DNA of 17,154 nucleotides from the NCBI GenBank assembly GCA_020060215.1, contig JAGVAP010000043.1:1-17154 (forward strand), given 5' to 3'. Both the position numbers and the translations under genes were made by a program. The DNA comes from Deltaproteobacteria bacterium (GTDB lineage Bacteria; Desulfobacterota; DSM-4660; Desulfatiglandales; HGW-15). The notes below the pieces were generated by a model. It made no database searches. It was not told the DNA's origin and saw nothing but the letters and a program-made list of their open reading frames with translations. Numbering within the stretch: the stretch's first letter is position 1; every line of letters starts with the position of its first letter. Below, one piece after another: positions 1 to 5,390 of this stretch.

Positions 1-363
1 AAGCGGAAGAAGTTCGGCTCCTTTTTCAACCGCCTCCCTTCCCTGCAGACGCTCGATTCCGTCAACCACTACTCCCTCGTGTACGGATTCCCCTTCCTCA
101 CCATCGGGATGATCACGGGCGCCATTTACGCCCAGTACGCCCTCGGCAGCTACTGGCGATGGGATCCCAAGGAGGTCTGGTCCCTGATTACCTGGCTGTT
201 CTATGCCGCGCTCCTGCACGAGCGGATTGCAGCGGGATGGCGCGGGCGCAGGGCGGCCGTGCTTTCGATCGTCTGCTTCTGCGTTCTCCTTTTCACGTTC
301 CTGGGTGCAAACCTGTGGCTGAGCGATTACCACAGCTTCAAGAGCCTGGAAGGCAGGGCCTGA
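1..363 (+). CDS. ccsA: Cytochrome c biogenesis protein CcsA/CcsB (haem handling), C-terminal part
   Basis: The reading frame is open from the first base, so the N-terminus lies outside the window; 120 residues are visible. System II CcsA proteins move haem across the inner membrane and help ligate it to apocytochrome c. Visible here are a hydrophobic span ([16 protein letters not shown]), the end of the tryptophan-rich WWD haem-binding region ([10 protein letters not shown]), another span ending in LLHER, and a last span ([20 protein letters not shown]). His residues sit before and after the WWD region (VNHYS, ALLHER), as expected for haem ligands in this family. The stop is followed two bases later by the hemA start, so the two genes are probably co-transcribed and translationally coupled. 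A ccsA-hemA pair is common in deltaproteobacteria, where the first gene is often labelled hemX or ccsA. The family is secure; which paralogue it is remains less certain because only the C-terminus is seen. Confidence 0.9.
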   Translation, partial: KRKKFGSFFNRLPSLQTLDSVNHYSLVYGFPFLTIGMITGAIYAQYALGSYWRWDPKEVWSLITWLFYAALLHERIAAGWRGRRAAVLSIVCFCVLLFTFLGANLWLSDYHSFKSLEGRA

Positions 364-365
364 CC

Positions 366-1694
366 ATGCTGAAGATCCTCGACATCGGCATGAATCACGA
401 GACCGCACCGGTGGAGATCAGGGAGTGCCTGGTCAAGGAGCCCGGTAATGTGCAGAAGGCCCTGGCATCCCTTCGCGAGTCCCCGTGTATCCGGGAGGGG
501 CTCTTTCTCTCCACCTGCAATCGAGTCGAAGCCCTGGTCATCACCGAGAACCCCCACGAGGCGAGGAAGTCCGTGGTCTCCATCATGTCCTCGCTGGGCC
601 GCATGGAGGACATCCGATTCATCCCCAATCTCTTCACCTTCGAGGACAACGAGGCGGTAAGGCATATCTTCAGGGTCGCATGCAGCCTGGATTCGATGGT
701 CATGGGGGAGCCGCAGATCCTCGGTCAGGTCAAGGACGCCTATTCCCATGCCTCCAGGGCCAAGACCTCCGGCGTGATCCTGAACCGGCTGATGCACCGG
801 GCCTTCCATGTGGCAAAGCGGGTCCGAACCGAGACCGGTGTATCGGATGCGGCCGTCTCCATCAGCTATGCGGCCGTGGAGCTCGCCAAGAAGATCTTCC
901 ATGAGCTGGGTGGAAAGAAGGTGCTGCTGATAGGGGCGGGGGAGATGGGGGAGCTTGCCGCAAGGCATCTGATCAGACAGGGGAGCGAGCTCTTCGTCGC
1001 GAACAGGACCCTGTCCAAGGCCGTCGACCTCGCCGGGCTTTTCGGTGGAAAGCCGGTGGCCTTTGAAGAGATGGAGACGCTCCTCCTGGAGATGGACATC
1101 GTCATTGCCTCCACGGCCGCCCCCGGGTTCGTCATCGGCTATGATCAGGTGAAGGCCACCTTGAGGAAGAGGCGGAATCGGCCCCTGTTCTTCATCGATA
1201 TTGCAGTCCCCAGGGATGTGGAACCCCGGATCAACGACCTCGAAAACGTCTACGTCTACGACATCGACGATCTCCAGGGCGTGGTGGAGGTCAACCGTGC
1301 GCAGCGGCGGCAGGAGGGGCTCAGGGCGGAGCGCATCGTGGAGGAGGAGGTCATCCGGTTTGAGAAGTGGTTGAAGACCCTTCAGGTGGTGCCCACCATC
1401 GTCTGCCTGAAAGAGAAGGCCGAGGCCATCCGAAAGGCGGAGATCAAGCGGAGCCTCGGGAACCTCGGGGAGCTGACGCCGGCGCAGATGAAAAACCTGG
1501 AGATCCTCACCCGATCCATCACGGAGAAGATCATCCATGACCCCATTCTCTACCTGAAGAGAAAAGCGGGTCGCCCCACCCGGGACGCATGCCTGGATAT
1601 GACCCGCAAGCTGTTCAACCTGGACGAGGAATTCGAGGAGGAGAAGGAATATGGATTTGGCGAGGATGATAGCGGCCCTAAGAGGGCATCCTGA
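366..1694 (+). CDS. hemA: Glutamyl-tRNA reductase
   Basis: This enzyme makes glutamate-1-semialdehyde from glutamyl-tRNA with NADPH, the first committed step of C5-pathway tetrapyrrole synthesis in the cytoplasm. From the ATG at 366 the protein has 442 residues, normal for the family. The catalytic cysteine is Cys51 in STCNRVE. The GEPQILGQVK signature lies at about 114-123, the NADPH-binding Rossmann loop GAGEMG at 190-195 and the VANRT segment just after it. The C-terminal third is the helical dimerisation domain (IDIAVPRDV then a long charged helix). Start choice: the ATG two bases after the ccsA stop begins with the canonical MLKILDIGMNHETAPVEIRE. The open frame extends further upstream but only through ccsA in another frame. 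The last 44 bases overlap the moaE-like gene. hemC and hemD, which often follow hemA in related genomes, are absent here. Confidence 0.97.
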   Translation: MLKILDIGMNHETAPVEIRECLVKEPGNVQKALASLRESPCIREGLFLSTCNRVEALVITENPHEARKSVVSIMSSLGRMEDIRFIPNLFTFEDNEAVRHIFRVACSLDSMVMGEPQILGQVKDAYSHASRAKTSGVILNRLMHRAFHVAKRVRTETGVSDAAVSISYAAVELAKKIFHELGGKKVLLIGAGEMGELAARHLIRQGSELFVANRTLSKAVDLAGLFGGKPVAFEEMETLLLEMDIVIASTAAPGFVIGYDQVKATLRKRRNRPLFFIDIAVPRDVEPRINDLENVYVYDIDDLQGVVEVNRAQRRQEGLRAERIVEEEVIRFEKWLKTLQVVPTIVCLKEKAEAIRKAEIKRSLGNLGELTPAQMKNLEILTRSITEKIIHDPILYLKRKAGRPTRDACLDMTRKLFNLDEEFEEEKEYGFGEDDSGPKRAS

Positions 1695-2007
1695 ATCCCG
1701 AAGGATGGGGATGATCGCGTCCCATCTCGGTCTGGTCCGCGGCTCTTCCAGGGACGGGCGGCCGGTGACCTCGATCGAGGTCGCGTATGACCACGATCGA
1801 CTGAGAAGCATCGTGGAGGAGATGAAACGGCTGCCCGGGATCCTCGACATCCAGGTGGATACCCGGGAAGGGCGGTTGGAGGTGGGAGACGGGATCCTGG
1901 CCGTAGCCGTCGGCGGAGACATCCGGGAGAACGTGTTCGACGCGCTGATCAGGACCGTGGACAGAATCAAGGCCGAGGCGAGCAGAAAAAGGGAGTTCTT
2001 CGGGTAG
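1651..2007 (+). CDS. Divergent MoaE-like molybdopterin synthase large subunit
   Basis: 118 residues. MoaE pairs with the sulfur carrier MoaD to convert cyclic pyranopterin monophosphate into molybdopterin. The match to MoaE rests on ordered motifs: GLVRGSSRDGRPVTSIEV near residues 26-43 (family GxVRgxsrdG.V..LeYE), GRLEVGDGILAVAVGG (family HRVGRLEVGD..V.V.V), then an amphipathic helix and the lysine-rich end RIKAEASRKREFF (family LK...PxWKrE). Differences are clear: both usual His-Arg pairs lack the His (TREGRLEV, DIRENV), the PxW before the last Lys is missing and the Lys-Lys spacing is one residue short. It could therefore be an active divergent MoaE or a specialised paralogue. The start at 1651 has a strong GAGGAGGAGAAGG ribosome binding site inside the hemA 3' end, giving a 44-bp overlap. 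moaC follows, which supports the pathway; no MoaD is visible. Confidence 0.72.
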   Translation: MDLARMIAALRGHPESRRMGMIASHLGLVRGSSRDGRPVTSIEVAYDHDRLRSIVEEMKRLPGILDIQVDTREGRLEVGDGILAVAVGGDIRENVFDALIRTVDRIKAEASRKREFFG

Positions 2008-2013
2008 CGAAAA

Positions 2014-2070
2014 GAATCGCAACCGGGAGGTTGCTCCAGATAGAAGGAATCGCAACCGGGAGGTTGCTCC
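2014..2070. repeat. Tandem pair of REP-like hairpin units (33-bp period)
   Basis: Two identical 24-bp units lie at 2014-2037 and 2047-2070 in the same orientation. Each contains the perfect hairpin GCAACC-GGGA-GGTTGC, with a GNRA-type loop on the plus strand. Read on the minus strand the second unit is GTAGGAGCAACCTCCCGG followed by TTGCGATTC. This has the layout of REP elements mobilised by RAYT (TnpA-REP) transposases: a GTAG/GGAG tetranucleotide, then a short GC-rich hairpin, then GCGATT. The first unit has lost the GTAG. The pair fills most of the moaE-moaC spacer, so it may affect mRNA stability or relative expression. No RAYT gene is in the window. Confidence 0.8.
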
Positions 2071-2102
2071 TACAAATACGGGTGCAAAGGAGTAAGGATC
2101 AG

Positions 2103-2534
2103 ATGGGCATGATTGACGTATCGGAGAAACCTGTGGTTCACCGGATGGCCGAGGCGGCGGGCAGGATCTATCTCTCTCCCGGGACGCTCCAGGAGATCAG
2201 GGAAGGGAGAATCAGGAAGGGAAACCCCTTCCCGGTGGCGGAGGTGGCGGGAATGAACGCGGCGAAACAGACCCATCTGCTCATCCCGCACTGCCACCAG
2301 ATTTCTCTCGACACGGTCTCGGTGGCCTTCGACATGCAGGCCGATCACATCGCGGCGGCATGCACGGTCAAGGCCCAGGCGAGGACAGGGGTGGAGATGG
2401 AGGCGATCGTCGGGGTCACTGCGGCGTTGAACACCATCTGGGACATGGTGAAGTACCTGGAGAAGGACGAGCAGGGGCAGTACCCGGACACGAGGATCAC
2501 GGACGTCAGGGTCGTGCGGAAGAAAAAGGGATAG
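2103..2534 (+). CDS. moaC: Cyclic pyranopterin monophosphate synthase MoaC
   Basis: MoaC converts the MoaA product 3',8-cyclo-7,8-dihydro-GTP to cyclic pyranopterin monophosphate, the first stable molybdenum cofactor intermediate, in the cytoplasm. From ATG 2103 the protein has 143 residues. Family motifs appear in order: MIDVSEKPVVHRMAEAAG, KGNPFPVAEVAGMNAAKQTH, LIPHCHQISLDTVSVAF, TGVEMEAIVGVTAALNTIWD and DMVK, retaining the His, the two Glu and the Asp/Lys expected at the active site. The usual C-terminal GGKSG segment is absent; the protein ends in a short basic tail (RVVRKKKG). Start choice: AAAGGAG at 2086-2092 is ten bases before ATG 2103; a second ATG at 2109 is also possible. The frame is open further upstream but crosses the REP units and shows no MoaC similarity there. 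It probably belongs to one transcript with ccsA-hemA-moaE. Confidence 0.93.
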   Translation: MGMIDVSEKPVVHRMAEAAGRIYLSPGTLQEIREGRIRKGNPFPVAEVAGMNAAKQTHLLIPHCHQISLDTVSVAFDMQADHIAAACTVKAQARTGVEMEAIVGVTAALNTIWDMVKYLEKDEQGQYPDTRITDVRVVRKKKG

Positions 2535-2603
2535 CCGGTCAGAGATCGGAAGCCAGCGGGGCCGCTTGCCCTCGAGGCGGCAAGATCGATCGAGTGGGGA
2601 TCT

Positions 2604-2712
2604 TTACCGGGTGTCAGGTTCCGGGTGTCGGCCCGGTAACCCATCGATTTCCTGACACCTGAACACTGAGACCTGAAACCTCTCACTTGACGAAGTTTCA
2701 GATCAAGTCTCA
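2604..2712. repeat. Cluster of overlapping dyads downstream of moaC
   Basis: The 272-bp spacer from 2535 to 2806 has no convincing gene. It holds TTACCGGG (2604-2611) facing CCCGGTAA (2632-2639), the overlapping GGTGTCAGG (2610-2618) facing CCTGACACC (2651-2659), and an inner CCGGG/CCCGG pair (2621-2625, 2632-2636). The first two cannot form at the same time. A further composite hairpin pairs TGAGAC-CTGAAAC (2667-2679) with GTTTCAG (2695-2701) and GTCTCA (2707-2712), with a 5-nt bulge. No clear T-run follows, so I call it a structured repeat rather than a simple terminator. Confidence 0.6.
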
Positions 2713-2739
2713 TACGGCCATAGATTATGTTGATCCTAG

Positions 2740-2759
2740 CCTGCCTTGCCGAAGGCAGG
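2740..2759. repeat. Perfect 8-bp palindromic hairpin, repeat-like
   Basis: CCTGCCTT-GCCG-AAGGCAGG forms a perfect 8-bp stem with a 4-nt loop, 47 bases before the nitroreductase start. The sequence resembles short palindromes scattered through many genomes and is probably another copy of an interspersed element. It could also fold in the nitroreductase 5' leader. No good promoter could be assigned to the gene; a TTGACG at 2687-2692 lacks a good -10 partner. Confidence 0.6.
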
Positions 2760-2806
2760 GGAACAGAATACGGCGACCATAACTCAATCTGTGAAGGGAG
2801 AAGATC

Positions 2807-3349
2807 ATGACTGAACTCATGAACATTATCAAGGGAAGGCGCAGCATCCGGAGGTTTCAGGACAAACAGGTGCCGGAGGGGGATATCCGGCAGCTTCTGG
2901 AGTCGATACAGTGGTCCCCTTCATGGGCCAACACGCAGTGTTGGGAGGTGGTCGTCGTCAAGGATCAGGAGAGCAGGGAGCGGCTGAAGGATGCCATGGG
3001 CCCCACCAACCCCGCTTCCAAGGGGTTTATGGACGCCCCTGTCGTCTTTGCCATCTGCGGAAAGGTGAGGAGCTCGGGGTTTTACAAGGGACAGGCGGCC
3101 ACCAAGCACGGCGACTGGATGCTCTTCGACCTGGGCCTTGCAACCCAGAGCCTCTGTCTGACGGCCCACAGCCTGGGACTGGGGACGGTCATCGTCGGCA
3201 TGCTGGATCACGACAAGGCAAAGAAGGTCCTGGGGCTCGGGGATGAGTACGAGCTTGCCGCCCTGATCCCGGTCGGGTACCCCGCCAAGGAATCCTCGGC
3301 GCCGAAGCGCAGAGAGATCGGAGAGTTCACGCACTACGACAAATTCTAA
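2807..3349 (+). CDS. Nitroreductase-family FMN oxidoreductase
   Basis: 180 residues, typical of compact single-domain nitroreductases, which are FMN-dependent homodimers that use NAD(P)H to reduce nitro compounds, quinones or other acceptors. The N-terminal flavin-phosphate motif is GRRSIRRF (residues 10-17), followed by QVPEGDIRQLLESIQWSPSWANTQCW, the conserved second motif with the Ser-Asn pair near the flavin. The middle helix holds DLGLATQSLCLTAHSLGLGTVIVG and the C-terminal motif is ALIPVGYPAKE. GGGAG lies just before the ATG at 2807. It follows moaC in the same direction but is set off by 272 bp of hairpins, so it may have its own transcript. The substrate cannot be told from sequence. 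Confidence 0.9.
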   Translation: MTELMNIIKGRRSIRRFQDKQVPEGDIRQLLESIQWSPSWANTQCWEVVVVKDQESRERLKDAMGPTNPASKGFMDAPVVFAICGKVRSSGFYKGQAATKHGDWMLFDLGLATQSLCLTAHSLGLGTVIVGMLDHDKAKKVLGLGDEYELAALIPVGYPAKESSAPKRREIGEFTHYDKF

Positions 3350-3404
3350 GATGGGTTTCGCTCACGCCGCGCAAGCGCGTGCGCTGCGGGCCGCTCCACC
3401 CATC
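3350..3404. repeat. GC-rich stem-loop between convergent genes
   Basis: GATGGGT (3350-3356) pairs with ACCCATC (3398-3404) around a GC-rich centre containing GCGC-AA-GCGC. It starts one base after the nitroreductase stop and lies 30 bp before the convergent TANGO2-family stop. The sequence GATGGGTTTCGCTCACGC resembles a very common interspersed bacterial repeat (GGATGGGTTGAGCG...GAAACCCATC on the other strand). It could serve as a bidirectional transcription stop, though neither strand shows a strong T-run. Confidence 0.55.
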
Positions 3405-3434
3405 CCTAAGAAACAGCCTCCTCGGAGGAGAAGC

Positions 3435-4241
3435 TCAATCGTCTCCATGCGCTCCGCGAGGGACGTCTCTCTCCTGCGGTTCCAGGTCGAATTCGAACCG
3501 GTGTTCTTCCACACGATCCGAATCCCGGTGGAAGGTCCGGTCCAGAAACGTCACGCGCCCGTTCTTCCCGATGAGGATCAGCGTGGATGAGCGGGTGCCG
3601 TAAGAGGGGCTGCTGATGAAGATGGGGGAGAGGATCCTCTCCCATTCGGGGCCTACGCCGGTGACGGGGAGCATGTCGTCTCCCGGTATTTCCCGGTCAT
3701 GCAGGACCCGGAAGAGATCGTCCGTCGACGGGACCTCCTGAGCCAGGATGGGCGAGATCAATTCCTTTCCCCTCACCACCTTCGGCCACGGCGTGTCCAG
3801 CAGGCGGTTGCTGATGCCGTAGAGGCCCGGGGCAACCGTGCGAATCCGGGCGTCCCGATTGGAATACCAGAAGATCTCCTTCCGATCTCCCAGCAGCAGG
3901 TTGAACCCGTTGTAGGTCGAGGCCTCCTCCTGGACCTGCAGGAGGTATTCCCATGGCGGACGATCCCCGGCCAGGTAGTCGGCGACCAGTCTCCCACGGG
4001 AAGGGGCGTGCTTCTTCATGGAAGCGGGGTCACGGAAATTCGTGATCGCCGCAACACGTCCGGTCTTCGTGATGCCGAGCCAGGTGCCTCCTGCAACGAG
4101 ATCCCGCCCGGCCAGGAGACAGGGCGAATCCGCCCAGAAGGCCGGGGGCGCCGAGGCCCTTTCGTAGTACTCGTCGCGGTTGGCCGCCAGGATGAGCTCG
4201 AACGAAGGATGGGTCCGGTATGAAAAGAGGATCAGGCACAT
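3435..4241 (-). CDS. NRDE/TANGO2-family protein
   Basis: From the ATG at 4241 the protein has 268 residues and matches the NRDE (TANGO2-like, Ntn-hydrolase-fold) family. The protein begins Met-Cys-Leu-Ile, and Cys2 is the conserved would-be nucleophile. The name-giving NRDE is at 21-24, then RASAPPAFW, LLAGRDLVAGGTWLGI (about 42-57) and AAITNFRDP (64-72). Further family features are GFNLLLGD, YSNRD, LYGISNRLLDTPWPKV and the late STLILIGKNGRVTFLDRTF. Animal, yeast and a Shewanella homologue have been linked to haem trafficking, which fits hemA and ccsA nearby; this is family knowledge plus context, not proof. A GTG at 4295 would add 18 residues, but it lies in the leader hairpin and would bury Cys2, so 4241 is preferred although its ribosome binding site is weak. 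A TTGACA promoter lies upstream. Confidence 0.88.
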   Translation of the reverse strand: MCLILFSYRTHPSFELILAANRDEYYERASAPPAFWADSPCLLAGRDLVAGGTWLGITKTGRVAAITNFRDPASMKKHAPSRGRLVADYLAGDRPPWEYLLQVQEEASTYNGFNLLLGDRKEIFWYSNRDARIRTVAPGLYGISNRLLDTPWPKVVRGKELISPILAQEVPSTDDLFRVLHDREIPGDDMLPVTGVGPEWERILSPIFISSPSYGTRSSTLILIGKNGRVTFLDRTFHRDSDRVEEHRFEFDLEPQERDVPRGAHGDD

Positions 4242-4261
4242 GGCCGCAGGCACCCGTGAAA

Positions 4262-4305
4262 GAGCGGAGTACTGAAAAACGGCACTCCCTTCCACTACTC
4301 CGCTC
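4262..4305 (-). promoter_or_regulatory. Perfect 10-bp leader hairpin before the TANGO2-family gene
   Basis: GAGCGGAGTA (4262-4271) and TACTCCGCTC (4296-4305) are perfect inverted repeats separated by 24 bp. On the minus strand the first arm starts within a few bases of the transcription start predicted from the promoter at 4314-4342. The hairpin would therefore be the 5' end of the message, ending about 20 nt before ATG 4241. It would also hide the GGAG that could serve the alternative GTG start at 4295. It may act as an operator, an RNA stabiliser or a translational control. Confidence 0.6.
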
Positions 4306-4313
4306 CCCCATCT

Positions 4314-4342
4314 TTATTAGGGGAACGAAGAGCAGATGTCAA
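4314..4342 (-). promoter_or_regulatory. Sigma70-like promoter for the TANGO2-family gene
   Basis: On the minus strand a perfect TTGACA (4342-4337) is followed after 17 bp by TAATAA (4319-4314). The predicted start is near 4307. The -10 is a weak match, but the -35 and spacing are ideal and the position suits the gene. Confidence 0.55.
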
Positions 4343-4382
4343 TGGCGGGGGAGGGGATGAGGGAGGTTTGAGGTTGGATGCG

Positions 4383-4404
4383 GGAGGAGCCGAGGCGCTC
4401 CTCC
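4383..4404 (-). terminator. GC-rich hairpin after the methyltransferase, possible terminator
   Basis: GGAGGAGC (4383-4390) pairs with GCTCCTCC (4397-4404) over a 6-nt loop, a perfect 8-bp stem 20 bases past the methyltransferase stop. No T-run follows on the minus strand, so intrinsic termination is uncertain; it may only protect the mRNA end. Confidence 0.4.
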
Positions 4405-4424
4405 AGCATCATGCGCGAATGGCT

Positions 4425-5390
4425 TTACCTGAGGCCCGCATAAAGCTTCTTCGCGGGAGACCCCTCGATCGGCTGCACCGAGGCTGGATCCCTGGTCGCG
4501 CTCCACCGGAGGGGCCGGCCGCTCTTTTCCTTCTCAGGGGGTTTCGTGGTCCCCTCCATCGCGTTGCCTGTGATCCTTCCTTCGAATTTCATGGGGACGA
4601 GCTTCCCGTCGACCTTCTGATCGATCTGGAACTCCAGGGCATCACCCTTCAGTCTGGCTTCCTTCAGGAGCATCTGCGAGGCGCCGGATGCGGCCATGCC
4701 CGCAATCCTCTGAAAGGTCTGGTCGATGATCACGGAGCAGCGGTTCGGACCTTCGGCCGATTGCACGGTGATGTCCCAGGTCCCGGAGACGTTTGCAGGC
4801 ACCACCCAGTAGTAGATGTGAGAGGACCCCACCCTGGCTTCGGCATCGGGCTGCCAGTCCTCCATATCGAAATCATGGGATACGATCCTCGACCCAGGCT
4901 TCATGTCATTGAGGATCTTGGGCCTGAGCATCATGTTCACTTGGGGGAGGAGGTACATGGTCAATACGGTGGCCTCGCTGAAATCGGTCTCAAAGAGATT
5001 CTGTTGAAGAAAACGCACCCGGTCGTTGACCTTGGCCTTTGCCGCGTTCCGCTTGCTCTCCCTGATGCGCTCGGGATCAAGGTCCACTCCCACGCCTCTT
5101 GCGCCTTTCTCCTTTGCGGCAGCGATCACCAGTCGGCCGTCCCCGCAGCCGAGGTCGTAAACCGTGTCGTTCGCCCCCACCTTGGCCATATCCAGCATCT
5201 TGTCCACGATCCTCTTCGGGGTCGGGACATATGGGACATCGAGGCTACTCCGGGTCCTGGCGGAGACCAGGATGGCCCGGGCCGATGTGGACGGAGTGCT
5301 GATGCCAGGGTTGCTGCACGCCGTACTCCCCGGTGCAGCGGCCATCAGCAGCAGGCTCAACATCAGCGGGATTCGAAATCGGATCTTCAT
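4425..5390 (-). CDS. Class I SAM-dependent methyltransferase with signal peptide
   Basis: 321 residues from ATG 5390, which has AAGGA eight bases upstream. The N-terminus MKIRFRIPLMLSLLLMAAA followed by PGSTAC looks like a Sec signal peptide, possibly with a poor lipobox at Cys25. Then comes DVPYVPTPKRIVDKMLDMA (51-69) and the SAM-binding motif I YDLGCGDG (78-85) with GVDLDPERI after it. Motifs such as LTMYLLPQVN, LRPKILNDMKPGSRIVSHDF and MEDW give an order like FAM173/ATPSCKMT-type lysine methyltransferases (family analogy only). The last 100 or so residues form an extra beta-rich domain (SGTWDITVQS to LRWSATRDP). An exported methyltransferase is odd because SAM is cytoplasmic; the hydrophobic segment may instead anchor a cytoplasm-facing enzyme. 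Its first 146 bases overlap the upstream transporter gene in another frame. Substrate unknown. Confidence 0.82.
   Translation of the reverse strand: MKIRFRIPLMLSLLLMAAAPGSTACSNPGISTPSTSARAILVSARTRSSLDVPYVPTPKRIVDKMLDMAKVGANDTVYDLGCGDGRLVIAAAKEKGARGVGVDLDPERIRESKRNAAKAKVNDRVRFLQQNLFETDFSEATVLTMYLLPQVNMMLRPKILNDMKPGSRIVSHDFDMEDWQPDAEARVGSSHIYYWVVPANVSGTWDITVQSAEGPNRCSVIIDQTFQRIAGMAASGASQMLLKEARLKGDALEFQIDQKVDGKLVPMKFEGRITGNAMEGTTKPPEKEKSGRPLRWSATRDPASVQPIEGSPAKKLYAGLR

Noticed and set aside
159..365. Upstream extension of the hemA frame into ccsA
   Set aside because: The added sequence has no similarity to glutamyl-tRNA reductase and lies out of frame inside ccsA.
327..1970. Long minus-strand open frame opposite hemA and moaE
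   Set aside because: Antisense shadow of high-GC coding sequence; composition is unnatural and no domain is seen.
3351..3603. Two short plus-strand frames after the nitroreductase
   Set aside because: They start in the stem-loop repeat and run antisense to the TANGO2-family gene.
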